Origin: Nostocoides sp. Soil756
GTDB lineage: Bacteria; Actinomycetota; Actinomycetes; Actinomycetales; Dermatophilaceae
Assembly (NCBI RefSeq): GCF_001428065.1
Contig: NZ_LMSE01000002.1
Location: 444,924 to 508,923 of the forward strand
Direction: 5' to 3'
Length of the DNA stretch: 64,000 nt
Part shown: in pieces, positions 17,553-26,149 of the stretch
Layout of the letters: every line of letters starts with the position of its first letter
Numbering within the stretch: position 1 is the first letter of the stretch
Notes under the pieces: generated by a model
What the model saw: only the letters and a program-made list of their open reading frames with translations
Databases searched by the model: none
What the model was told of the DNA's origin: nothing
Position numbers and translations under genes: made by a program

Positions 17553-18739
17553 ACATCCTCTGGGATCCCGACCCCACTGCCCTCGAGCGGTACCGCTTCG
17601 CCCTCGGCCAGAACACCCAAGCCCTGGACTCGTCCGGGATGGTCTCGCGCGCCATCCACGACAACCCGCAGATCCAGCAGCTGGTCATCGGCGCCGACGT
17701 GCCGCTCGACCAGGCCTGCCAGCTGGCCGAGACCACCCGGCTCGAGCGCCCCGAGCTCGGCGTCATCCTGCTGCGCACCCGCGTCGACGTCACCGCGCTG
17801 TCGCAGGCACTGCGGGCCGGTGTCCGTGAAGTCGTCTCGGCCGACGACCACACCGCCATCGCCGACGCGCTACGCCGCAGCCGCGACCTGACCTCGAAGC
17901 TGGCCGGCCACGCCGCGGGCGGCAACCTCAAGGAGGGGCGCGTCGTCACCGTCTTCTCCGCCAAGGGCGGGGTGGGCAAGACCACGCTTTCCACCAATAC
18001 CGCGGTGCACCTGGCCCACAGCGGGCTGCGTACCCTGCTCGTCGACCTCGACCTGTCCTTCGGGGACGTCGCCATCAGCCTCCAGCTGGTGCCGACCCAG
18101 TCGGTGTACGACGCGGTCTCGATGAGCGGCCATCTCGACGAGGACGCGCTGCGCAGCATCGTGGTCACGCACGAGGAGAGCGGGCTCGACGTCCTCTGCG
18201 CGCCCAACGACCCGGGCGATGCCGACCGCATCCCGGTGCCGACCGTCACCGAGCTGCTGAAGATCGCCCGGCGCTACTACGACTACGTCATCGTCGACAC
18301 CCCGCCGTCGTTCACCGAGCACGTGCTCGCGGCCATCGACATCTCCGACTCGCTGGTCCTCATCGCGACCCTCGACATCCCGGCCGTGAAGAACCTGCGG
18401 GTGGCCATCGACACCCTCGACATGATCGGCAGCCCCAAGGACGCCCGCATCATCGTCCTCAACCGGGCCGATGCCAAGGTCGGGCTGCGGCCCGAGGACG
18501 TCGAGGCCGCCATCAAGACCCCGATCGCCGTCAACATCCCCAACTCGCTGACCGTCCCCGCGTCGGTGAACCGGGGCGTGGCGATCGTGCTCGACGAGCC
18601 GAAGGCCGCCGTGGCGGCCGCCATCAAGACCCTCGTCGACTCCCACATCCGTACCGCGCACGCGGAGGAGCCGTCCCACGACGGATCCCCGGCCCCGGCC
18701 GCCCCGCAGCGCAAGAGCCTGTTCAGGGGGCGCAAGTGA
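17549..18739 (+). CDS. cpaE: CpaE/TadZ-like localisation ATPase
   Basis: A 396-residue MinD/ParA-family protein. Residues 1-125 form a receiver-like, non-catalytic N-terminal domain; residues 139-146 are a deviant Walker A (KGGVGKTT), followed by TLLVDLDLSFGDVAISL and YDYVIVDTPPSF. TadZ/CpaE proteins place the Tad machine in the cell. The GTG start overlaps the cpaB stop and the 3' end overlaps the next gene, so cpaB-cpaE-cpaF are coupled. A second, divergent CpaE-like protein is encoded at 44.3-45.5 kb. Confidence 0.88.
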   Translation: MNILWDPDPTALERYRFALGQNTQALDSSGMVSRAIHDNPQIQQLVIGADVPLDQACQLAETTRLERPELGVILLRTRVDVTALSQALRAGVREVVSADDHTAIADALRRSRDLTSKLAGHAAGGNLKEGRVVTVFSAKGGVGKTTLSTNTAVHLAHSGLRTLLVDLDLSFGDVAISLQLVPTQSVYDAVSMSGHLDEDALRSIVVTHEESGLDVLCAPNDPGDADRIPVPTVTELLKIARRYYDYVIVDTPPSFTEHVLAAIDISDSLVLIATLDIPAVKNLRVAIDTLDMIGSPKDARIIVLNRADAKVGLRPEDVEAAIKTPIAVNIPNSLTVPASVNRGVAIVLDEPKAAVAAAIKTLVDSHIRTAHAEEPSHDGSPAPAAPQRKSLFRGRK

Positions 18740-20124
18740 GTCTCGCCGACCGTCTTGACAGTGTTCGCCGGGCCCAGGCCGCGGCCGAGGCACCCACCAC
18801 CTCCGCCACCGCGGCCGCGCGCCCCAACGCCGCCGCACGTCGGCGCGACGCCGACCCGTTCCAGGAGGTGAAGAACCGTGTGCACCAGGGGCTGATCGAC
18901 ACCCTGGGCCCGCGGCTCTACGACCCGCACCTGCCCGAGGCCGAGCTGGCCCAGCAGGTGCGCCAGACCCTGCAGACCACGATCGACGCCGAGCAGACCC
19001 CGCTCTCGCACGCCGACCGCACCCGCATCGCCCAGGAGGTCTCGGACGAGATCCTCGGCCACGGCCCGCTCGAGCCGCTGCTGCGCGACCCGGACATCAG
19101 CGAGATCATGGTGAACGGCGCCGACATGATCTACGTCGAGCGCAGCGGCAAGCTGTACCGCGTCGAGACCCACTTCTCCAACGAGAGCCACCTGCGCCGC
19201 GTCATCGACAAGATCGTCGGCCGGGTCGGCCGGCGCGTCGACGAGGCCAGCCCGCTCGTCGACGCCCGCCTCCCCGACGGCTCGCGCGTCAACGCGGTGA
19301 TCGCGCCCATCGCCCTCGACGGCGCGATGCTCACCATCCGTAAGTTCTCGCAGGACCCCTACACCGACGCCGACCTCATCGCCTTCGGCACCATCACCCC
19401 GTCCGTGCGCGACTTCCTCAAGGCCTGCGTGCTCGGCCGCCGCAACATCATCATCTCCGGTGGCACCGGCTCGGGGAAGACGACCACGCTCAACGTCATC
19501 TCCTCGTTCATCCCCGAGGACGAGCGCATCGTCACCATCGAGGACGCGGCCGAGCTCCAGCTGAACCAGGACCACGTGCTGCGCCTCGAATCGCGCCCGG
19601 CCAACATCGAGGGCCGCGGCTCGATCTCGATCCGCGAGCTGGTGCGCAACTCCCTGCGGATGCGGCCCGACCGCATCGTCGTCGGTGAGGTCCGTGACGG
19701 TGCCGCGCTCGACATGCTCCAGGCCATGAACACCGGCCACGACGGCTCGATCACCACCGTGCACGCCAACACCCCGCGCGACTCGCTCGCCCGTCTCGAG
19801 ACGATGGTGCTCATGGCCGGCATCGACCTGCCGGTGCGCGCCATCCGCGAGCAGGTGGCCGGCGCGCTCGACCTGGTCGTGCAGCAGGCCCGCCTCAAGG
19901 ACGGCTCGCGGCGCATCGTCGCCGTCAGCGAGGTGGTGGGCATGGAGGGCGACATCATCACCCTCCAGGACATCTTCACCTTCGACTGGGCGGCCGGCCG
20001 CGACGAGAACGGCCGCTTCAAAGGCACGCTGGTCTCCACCGGGCTGCGACCCAAGTTCCTCCAGGACCTCACCGACCTGGGCGTCGACCTGCCGCTCACG
20101 ACCTTCATCAACAGCACGCGATGA
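18736..20124 (+). CDS. cpaF: CpaF/TadA secretion ATPase
   Basis: A 462-residue GspE/PilT-superfamily ATPase. Walker A is GGTGSGKTT (242-250), the Walker B region is RPDRIVVGEVRDGAALDML, and the catalytic His box is GHDGSITTVHANTPRD. The N-terminal region (about 40-230) matches CpaF (GPLEPLLRDPDISEIMVNG). It powers assembly of the Flp pilus with the TadB/TadC membrane proteins that follow. GTG start with GTGA overlap to cpaE. Confidence 0.94.
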   Translation: MSLADRLDSVRRAQAAAEAPTTSATAAARPNAAARRRDADPFQEVKNRVHQGLIDTLGPRLYDPHLPEAELAQQVRQTLQTTIDAEQTPLSHADRTRIAQEVSDEILGHGPLEPLLRDPDISEIMVNGADMIYVERSGKLYRVETHFSNESHLRRVIDKIVGRVGRRVDEASPLVDARLPDGSRVNAVIAPIALDGAMLTIRKFSQDPYTDADLIAFGTITPSVRDFLKACVLGRRNIIISGGTGSGKTTTLNVISSFIPEDERIVTIEDAAELQLNQDHVLRLESRPANIEGRGSISIRELVRNSLRMRPDRIVVGEVRDGAALDMLQAMNTGHDGSITTVHANTPRDSLARLETMVLMAGIDLPVRAIREQVAGALDLVVQQARLKDGSRRIVAVSEVVGMEGDIITLQDIFTFDWAAGRDENGRFKGTLVSTGLRPKFLQDLTDLGVDLPLTTFINSTR

Positions 20125-22118
20125 CGCTCCGTCCATCCTCCCGTCTGCGCCGCCTGGCGGTGCTCGGCGCCGTGCTCTCGGCGGCCGCGGCCACCGTGCT
20201 CGCACCCGCAGCCGTCGCCGCCGACACCGTTCCGGCGACGCTCAGCGACGTCCGCATCACGACCGACACGCTCAGTGCCACCATCGTCCTACGCTCCAGC
20301 GACAAGACCCTGACCGTGGACCCCGGTTCGGTCAAGGTCACCATCGGCGGCAAGGACGCTGAGGCGAGCGTCGCCTCCGCCGCCCAGCAGGCGCGCTCGA
20401 CGATGCTCGTCATCGACACCAGCGGGTCGATGGGTGCCACCGGGATGGCCACCGTTCGCACCTCGGTCCAGCAGTTCCTGGCCGCGGTGCCGAAAGACGT
20501 CAAGGTGGGGATGGTCTCGTTCGCCTCCACCTCCGGCGTCGATGTGGCTCCCACCACCGACCGGGCCAAGATCAGCAAAGCGGTCGGCGGCCTGCGCTCG
20601 CAGGGCGAGACCGCCCTCTACGCCGCCGTGCAGCAGGCCGTGGCCGCCCTCGGTACCGAGGGCGAGCGCAGCATCATCTTGCTCAGCGACGGCGGCGACA
20701 CCGTGGCCGGGCTCAAGGGCGGCGCCGCCGGCGACAAGGCCCAGCGTCAGGCGGCGCTCGACGCCCTCGCCAAGGCGAAGGTCCGGGCCGAGGTCATCGC
20801 CTTCAAGTCACCCGAGTCCAACGGCACCACGCTCAAGCAGTTCGCCGCCGCCGGCGGCGGGTCAGTGGCCAATGCCGCCAACAGCAGCGCGGTCGCCGCC
20901 GCCTTCTCGGCGGCCGCCCGGACGCTGGACTCCCAGGCGGTGCTCACCGTGCAGCGCCCCGCCGGGGTCTCCGGCGACGCCCGCGTGGTCGTCACCGGCA
21001 CCGCGTCGGGCCAGCCGTTCGCGCTCAGTAACGCCGTCGACCTCGGCGACACCGCTCCCGTGGAGGTCGAGCCGTCGGCCTCCGGGAGTGTGCCGGCTCT
21101 CGATGCCACGCCGCCAGCCGTGAACCAGATGTCGGCACTGGCGCCCAGCCTGCTCTTCCCGGCCGTCGGCGTCGTCTTCCTCGGGGTCTTCGCCATCGGC
21201 GTGGCCCTGGTCAACCCTTCGTTCCAGAGCAAGAAGAGCGCCCGTATCGAAGCCATCGAAGGGTACGGCTTCGGCCGCGCGCCGGCGGCGCACAAACAGA
21301 CCGCCAGCACCGCCGCGATCGGGCAGCAGCTGGTCACCATGGGCGACCAGATCATGGAGGGTCGCGACTCGACCACCAAGACCATGGCCATGCTCGACCG
21401 GGCCGACCTCCCCTGGCGGGCGGGGGAATGGCTGGTGCTGCGCATCCTGGCCGCCGCGGTGGCCGTCGTCGTCGGCTGGATCGCGCTGGCGGCGCTGCCG
21501 CCGGTCGGCGCGCTCATCGGCCTGGTCCTCGGTATCTTCCTCCCCCCGATGGCGCTGAAGTTCATCGCCAAGCGGCGCTCGAACAAGTTCGAGGCCGTGT
21601 TGCCCGACGTCCTCATGCTGGTGGCGACGTCGCTGGCCTCCGGCTTCAGCCTCCTCCAGGCGCTCGACGCGGTGGCCAAGGACGCCCCCGAGCCGGCGGC
21701 CAAGGAGTTCAGCCGGGCCCTGGCCGAGTCGCGCATCGGAGCCGACGTCAGTGACGCTCTGGACCACATGGCGCACCGCATGGACAGCCCCAACATGCGC
21801 TGGACCACGATGGCCATCCGCATCCAGCGTGAGGTCGGCGGCAACCTGGCCGAGACCCTCCGCACCACGGCCGCCACCCTGCGCGAACGAGAGATGCTGC
21901 GCCGCCAGGTCAAGGCGCTCTCGGCCGAAGGACGGTTGTCGGCCTACATCCTCATCGCGCTGCCCATCGGCATCTTCCTCTACAGCACCCTGGTCAACTA
22001 CGACTACGTGAGCCTGCTGTGGACCACCTTCTACGGCATCGTGATGTCCGTCGGCGGCGTCATCTCGATGGTCATCGGCATCTTCTGGATGCGCAACGTC
22101 GTCAAGATCGAGGTCTGA
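20121..22118 (+). CDS. tadB: von Willebrand A domain fused to TadB (T2SS F-like)
   Basis: The 665-residue protein joins two modules in one frame. Residues 1-34 are a signal peptide; residues 93-270 form a vWA domain with a full MIDAS (D99-T-S101-G-S103, T164, D190 in LLSDGGD). A membrane helix follows near 338-365, then a cytoplasmic stretch, two helices (LVLRILAAAVAVVVGWIALA) and the T2SSF domain (FEAVLPDVLMLVATSLASGFSLLQALDAVAKD, about 490-620). The T2SSF part is the TadB inner-membrane platform; the vWA part would sit outside the membrane. Standard TadB proteins are about half this length. ATG 20121 overlaps the cpaF stop. Confidence 0.88.
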   Translation: MTLRPSSRLRRLAVLGAVLSAAAATVLAPAAVAADTVPATLSDVRITTDTLSATIVLRSSDKTLTVDPGSVKVTIGGKDAEASVASAAQQARSTMLVIDTSGSMGATGMATVRTSVQQFLAAVPKDVKVGMVSFASTSGVDVAPTTDRAKISKAVGGLRSQGETALYAAVQQAVAALGTEGERSIILLSDGGDTVAGLKGGAAGDKAQRQAALDALAKAKVRAEVIAFKSPESNGTTLKQFAAAGGGSVANAANSSAVAAAFSAAARTLDSQAVLTVQRPAGVSGDARVVVTGTASGQPFALSNAVDLGDTAPVEVEPSASGSVPALDATPPAVNQMSALAPSLLFPAVGVVFLGVFAIGVALVNPSFQSKKSARIEAIEGYGFGRAPAAHKQTASTAAIGQQLVTMGDQIMEGRDSTTKTMAMLDRADLPWRAGEWLVLRILAAAVAVVVGWIALAALPPVGALIGLVLGIFLPPMALKFIAKRRSNKFEAVLPDVLMLVATSLASGFSLLQALDAVAKDAPEPAAKEFSRALAESRIGADVSDALDHMAHRMDSPNMRWTTMAIRIQREVGGNLAETLRTTAATLREREMLRRQVKALSAEGRLSAYILIALPIGIFLYSTLVNYDYVSLLWTTFYGIVMSVGGVISMVIGIFWMRNVVKIEV

Positions 22119-22119
22119 C

Positions 22120-23037
22120 ATGTTCCTGCTGGTCATCGGGTTGCTCTTCGTGGTCGCCGCGATCGTCACGATCGTCATGGCCGTCTCGTTCGGTGCCGAG
22201 CGCTCCACCGGCGTCGCCCGTTCGCTGGAGATGCTGAACTACAAGGCGACCAGTCGCGAGGTCGGCAAGAACGAGCTCGGCGCCCAGGAGCGCCTCTTGG
22301 TACCCGTGCTCGAGCGGCTGCGCGGCCTTGCGGTGCGGCTGTCACCGGGCGGCACCGTGGGCCGCATCGGCCGTTCGCTCGACAAGGCGGGCAACCCGCC
22401 CATGTGGACCGTGGAGCGGGTGATGGGGGCCAAGGGCCTGGGCGTCATCATCGCGCCGGTGCTCGCTCTGCTCGTCCTCGGGCTCAGCGTCACCGGGCTG
22501 CTGGCGGCGGCCGGCGCCGCCGCCGCGTTCTTCTTCCTGCCCGACCTGCTGGTCTACAACCTCGGCCTGAAGCGCCAGCAGGAGCTCAGCAAGGGCCTGG
22601 CCGATGCGCTCGACATGCTCACCGTCTGTGTCGAGGCGGGCCAGGGCTTCGACGCCGCGATCCTGCAGGTCGCTCGTACCGTCGAGGGCCCGATCGCCGG
22701 TGAGTTCGCCCGCGTGCTCTCGGAGATGCAGATCGGCAAGTCGCGCGGTGAGGCGTTCTCGGCGCTCGGTGAGCGCACCACCGCCCCCGAGGTCAAGAAC
22801 TTCGTCAGCACCCTGGTGCAGGCCGACCGCCTGGGTCTGCCCATCGCCGCCGTGCTGCGCGAGCAGACCAAGGAGATGCGGGTCGTACGCCGTCAGAAGG
22901 CGGAGGAGGCGGCCCAGAAGGTGACCGTCAAGATCCTCTTCCCGCTGCTGCTGTGCATCTTCCCCGCCCTGTTCATCGTCATCATCGGCCCCGGTGCCAT
23001 CACCATGATCCAGGCGTTCTCCGGCGGCGGTCTCTGA
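22120..23037 (+). CDS. tadC: TadC-like type II secretion F family protein
   Basis: A 305-residue inner-membrane protein with an N-terminal helix, a central hydrophobic pair and the T2SSF core (LKRQQELSKGLADALDMLTVCVEAGQGFDAAILQVAR), ending in a helix at FPLLLCIFPALFIVIIGPGAITM. It pairs with TadB to form the platform driven by CpaF. It begins one base after the tadB stop and closes the Tad operon. Confidence 0.92.
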   Translation: MFLLVIGLLFVVAAIVTIVMAVSFGAERSTGVARSLEMLNYKATSREVGKNELGAQERLLVPVLERLRGLAVRLSPGGTVGRIGRSLDKAGNPPMWTVERVMGAKGLGVIIAPVLALLVLGLSVTGLLAAAGAAAAFFFLPDLLVYNLGLKRQQELSKGLADALDMLTVCVEAGQGFDAAILQVARTVEGPIAGEFARVLSEMQIGKSRGEAFSALGERTTAPEVKNFVSTLVQADRLGLPIAAVLREQTKEMRVVRRQKAEEAAQKVTVKILFPLLLCIFPALFIVIIGPGAITMIQAFSGGGL

Positions 23038-23053
23038 CCGCTAGCCCGGCAGC

Positions 23054-23070
23054 CGCGGGGTAGCCCCGCG
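23054..23070. terminator. short hairpin after the Tad operon
   Basis: CGCGGGG-TAG-CCCCGCG forms a 7-bp stem between the convergent tadC (+) and response regulator (-) genes. No U tract follows on either strand. Confidence 0.4.
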
Positions 23071-23088
23071 CGGTCGCGGGCCGCTCGG

Positions 23089-23745
23089 TCAGGTGCGGTC
23101 GACGTCCTGGACCAGCCCGAGACGCACCGCGGCGATCACGGCGCTGGCGCGGTTGTGGGCGCCGAGCTTGTCGTAGATCTTGCCGATGTGGGTCTTGACC
23201 GTCGAGGGGCTCATGTAGAGCGACTTGCCGACCTGGGCGACGGAGGCCCCCTCGACGAGGAGCTTGAGCACCTCGGTCTCGCGCGAGGTCAGCGAGGTCT
23301 GCGGCTGCTCGTGGCGGCGGCGCATCGCCTCGGCCAGGCCGGAGGCCGAGAACTCGAGCGGGAAGTCGGCGGCCCGGCGCACGGCCGACACCACCTGGTC
23401 GGACGGGGCGCTCTTGCGCACCAGCGCCGAGGCGCCGGCGTCGAGGGCCTCGAGCAGCGTGGAGTCGTCGTTGAGCATGGTGAGGACGACGAGCCCGATG
23501 TCCTTGGACTGCTCGCGCACGATCCGGACCAGGTCGAGCCCGCTGCCGTCGGGCATCGTGACGTCGATGACGGCCACCACGCGGCCCGGGGGCGGAGTGC
23601 GCAGCAGCTTGTCGAACAGCGCGCGTCCCTCGGCCAGCGACCCGGCCTGCCCCACGACCGTGACCTCGTCCTGGGCTCCGAGCATCCCTGCCACGGCCTC
23701 GCGCACCACCGCGTGGTCGTCGACGAGTACGACACTGATCGCCAC
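23089..23745 (-). CDS. NarL/FixJ-family response regulator
   Basis: A 218-residue regulator: receiver domain with the acidic pair DD (9-10), phosphoacceptor D61 (AVIDVTMPDG) and K at SALVRKSAPS, then a LuxR-type HTH (LTSRETEVLKLLVEGASVAQVGKSLYMSPSTVKTHIGKIYDKLG). It lies 16 bp after the histidine kinase gene and is convergent with the Tad operon, so it is a candidate regulator of pilus expression. The link to the inverted repeats upstream of the Tad genes is inference. Confidence 0.92.
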   Translation of the reverse strand: MAISVVLVDDHAVVREAVAGMLGAQDEVTVVGQAGSLAEGRALFDKLLRTPPPGRVVAVIDVTMPDGSGLDLVRIVREQSKDIGLVVLTMLNDDSTLLEALDAGASALVRKSAPSDQVVSAVRRAADFPLEFSASGLAEAMRRRHEQPQTSLTSRETEVLKLLVEGASVAQVGKSLYMSPSTVKTHIGKIYDKLGAHNRASAVIAAVRLGLVQDVDRT

Positions 23746-23761
23746 AGATCCTCCAGAAGTC

Positions 23762-25357
23762 TCAGACGGCGCGGCCGGAGCCGACGGCCCCGGGCTCCTC
23801 GATGCTCAGGCTAACGGTCAGGCGCCCGTTGGACTCGTTACGCACGGCGAGTGTCCCGCCCAGGTCGTCGATGGCGGAGGTGTGGTAGGTCCGGCGGGCG
23901 CGCTTGGCGTCGCCGTCGTGCGACACCATGACCTTGGCCGGCCCCACCACCGAGCTGCTCAGGGTGACCCACGCGTTGCGCGCCCCGGCCCCCTGGGCGT
24001 CGGCCAGCACGTCCATCACGAGGCGGTGGACCAGCATCTCGACGCGGGGGTCGAGCCGGCGCCGGCCCTCGCTGACCGTGATGGTGGTCCGTACGCCGGT
24101 CATGCTGCCGAAGCTCTGCACCGCGGCGCCGAGCACGGCCCCCAGCCCCGACCCCGGGCGCTCGGCCACCCGCAGGTCGGTGATGTGCAGGCGCAGGTCG
24201 GCCATGGCATCGCTCAGGCGCTCGCGCAGGCCGTCGAGCGCGTCGCGCATCGTCGTGCCGGGCGGCCCCGCCTGGGATCGCAGCGCGTCCACCTGGTAGC
24301 CGAGGGCGGCGAGCTCCTGGGCGATGCCGTCGTGGATGTCGCGGGCGATGCGGTTGCGCTCCTCGAGGCTCGCGTACTGGCGCAGGTTGCCGAAGAGGAG
24401 GCCGGCCTGGACGGTCGGGGCGAGCCGGCGGGTGACCTCGGCCACCGCCTTGCGCTCGCTCTCGGTGAACGAGTGGTCCATTCCGCGTTCCACGACGACC
24501 ACGGTCGTGGGGCCGTTGCCGTACGCGAAGGGGACGACCAGGGCCACGCGCCGGCCGAGCTCGTCCTCGAACGGCACCTCGGTGGGCCGCCAGGACCCGG
24601 CGTTGGAGGCCAGGATCGTCGAGAGGGCCTCGCTGAGGTGCCACGGGGCGCGGGTCGAGCCGCGCAGGGCCACCGGCACCAGGTGCTCGGTGTCACTGGC
24701 GACGAGGACGGCGCTGCGCGACGACGGCACCTCGGCCGAGAGCAGGTCGAGGGCCAGCGTGGCACCGGCGGGGGCGTCGAGCCCGGTCGACATCTCCTCC
24801 GAGAGGTCGTGCAGGCGCTGGATCAGCTGGATGGCCTCGCGGGCGGCGGGGTCCGCCTCGTCGAGCTCCTGCTCGTCGACCAGCCGCTGGTTCCAGGCAC
24901 CGAGGGCTCCGAGGACGAGGGCCGAGAAGATCCAGGCGATGAACCCGACCGCGGTGAGCTCCCGGTGCTGCCCCGTGGCGAGCACCGCCCCGAAGGCGGC
25001 CGACGAGGCGATGCACGAGAAGAGGTAGCCGGCCTTCCGGAACCGGGACCCGAAGTGGTAGGCGGGGATGAGCACCAGCAGCGCGGCCCCGATGTCGACG
25101 GAGGCGTAGCCGGTGCCGGCGGCGGCGGCGGCCAGCGCCAGCAGCGCCATGACCACGCCGTCGAGCAGACCCTGGCGTGCGATCGGCATCCGGTCGAGCG
25201 CGTCCACCACGACGTCGAGCACGATGACGGTCAGGAGCCAGGGAAGGCTCGAGACGAACGACCCGGTCGCGACGGCGAGGAAGACGCTGAGCACGGCGAA
25301 CGCCAGCCGGATCTTCCCGGACGCGTCGAGCCATCCCAGCGTGAGGAGGCGGAGCAC
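23762..25357 (-). CDS. histidine kinase with degenerate ATPase domain
   Basis: About 531 residues. The first 150 hold five or six membrane helices, followed by a GAF-like region (about 190-330) and a HisKA_3-type helix RNRIARDIHDGIAQELAALG with H342. The C-terminal HATPase should contain an N box and G1/G2 motifs, but only VHRLVMDVLADAQGAGARNA and VMVSHDGD are seen: the N-box Asn and the glycine-rich lid are missing. It is probably a weak or inactive kinase that could act as a sensor or phosphatase. I start at GTG 25357, six bases after a TACCCT box; GTG 25363 is an alternative. Confidence 0.8.
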   Translation of the reverse strand: MLRLLTLGWLDASGKIRLAFAVLSVFLAVATGSFVSSLPWLLTVIVLDVVVDALDRMPIARQGLLDGVVMALLALAAAAAGTGYASVDIGAALLVLIPAYHFGSRFRKAGYLFSCIASSAAFGAVLATGQHRELTAVGFIAWIFSALVLGALGAWNQRLVDEQELDEADPAAREAIQLIQRLHDLSEEMSTGLDAPAGATLALDLLSAEVPSSRSAVLVASDTEHLVPVALRGSTRAPWHLSEALSTILASNAGSWRPTEVPFEDELGRRVALVVPFAYGNGPTTVVVVERGMDHSFTESERKAVAEVTRRLAPTVQAGLLFGNLRQYASLEERNRIARDIHDGIAQELAALGYQVDALRSQAGPPGTTMRDALDGLRERLSDAMADLRLHITDLRVAERPGSGLGAVLGAAVQSFGSMTGVRTTITVSEGRRRLDPRVEMLVHRLVMDVLADAQGAGARNAWVTLSSSVVGPAKVMVSHDGDAKRARRTYHTSAIDDLGGTLAVRNESNGRLTVSLSIEEPGAVGSGRAV

Positions 25358-25363
25358 CCGCAC

Positions 25364-25369
25364 AGGGTA
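25364..25369 (-). promoter_or_regulatory. -10 box for the histidine kinase gene
   Basis: On the minus strand TACCCT precedes GTG 25357 by six bases, the spacing expected of a leaderless transcript. This is the reason for preferring that start. No clear -35. Confidence 0.4.
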
Positions 25370-25469
25370 CGTCCCGGGGGTCGCCGAGCCTCCCGATTCC
25401 TGGGGATCGCGCGGGTCCCTGTGTGATGATGGCCCCCACTGTGACGGACCGGGGAAGGCAAGGGCCCAA

Positions 25470-26147
25470 GTGAAGGGACGCGTGCTCGTCGTCGACGACG
25501 ACCTGGCACTGGCCGAGATGCTCGGCATCGTGCTGCGCGGGGAGGGGCTCGAGACCGAGCACGTGGCCGACGGGTCGTCGGCCATGGAGGCGTTCCGCCG
25601 CTACCGCCCCGACCTGGTGCTGCTCGACGTGATGCTCCCGGGCCTCGACGGGCTCGAGGTCTGCCGTCAGATCCGCGGCGAGTCCGGGGTGCCCATCGTG
25701 ATGCTCACCGCTCGCACCGACACCGTCGACGTCGTGCTGGGCCTGGAGTCCGGCGCCGACGACTACGTGGTGAAGCCGTTCAAGCCCCAGGAGCTCATCG
25801 CGCGCGTGCGCGCCCGGCTGCGCCGCGGTGACGAGCCCGAGCCCGAGCGGCTGGCCATCGGCGACCTCGCCATCGACGTCGCGGGCCACTCGGTCACCCG
25901 GGCCGGCGTGCCGCTCAGCCTCACCCCGCTCGAGTTCGACCTGCTGGTGGCACTGGCCCGCAAGCCCTGGCAGGTCTTCACCCGTGAGGTCCTGCTCGAG
26001 CAGGTGTGGGGCTACCGCCACGCCGGCGACACCCGCCTGGTCAACGTCCACGTGCAGCGTCTGCGCTCGAAGATCGAGCACGACCCCGAGCACCCCGAGA
26101 TCGTCGTCACCGTCCGCGGCGTGGGCTACAAGGCGGGCCAGTCCTGA
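25470..26147 (+). CDS. mtrA: MtrA response regulator
   Basis: A 225-residue OmpR/PhoB-family regulator starting VKGRVLVVDDDLALAEMLG, with D53 as phosphoacceptor (LLDVMLPG) and VVKPFKPQEL, then a winged helix ending IVVTVRGVGYKAG. MtrA controls cell-wall and division genes in Actinobacteria. GTG 25470 follows GGGGAAGG. mtrB begins two bases after its stop and lpqB follows, the conserved mtrA-mtrB-lpqB order. It is divergent from the histidine kinase gene. Confidence 0.95.
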   Translation: MKGRVLVVDDDLALAEMLGIVLRGEGLETEHVADGSSAMEAFRRYRPDLVLLDVMLPGLDGLEVCRQIRGESGVPIVMLTARTDTVDVVLGLESGADDYVVKPFKPQELIARVRARLRRGDEPEPERLAIGDLAIDVAGHSVTRAGVPLSLTPLEFDLLVALARKPWQVFTREVLLEQVWGYRHAGDTRLVNVHVQRLRSKIEHDPEHPEIVVTVRGVGYKAGQS

Positions 26148-26149
26148 CG

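Noticed and set aside
20121-22118. TadB fusion suspected to be two genes with a missed boundary
   Set aside because: The frame is unbroken, a membrane helix links the two modules, and I see no ribosome-binding site or start that would open a separate TadB of normal length.
25113-25469. An N-terminal extension of MtrA
   Set aside because: MtrA proteins start at the receiver domain; the extension is antisense to the histidine kinase and Ser/Thr-rich without homology.
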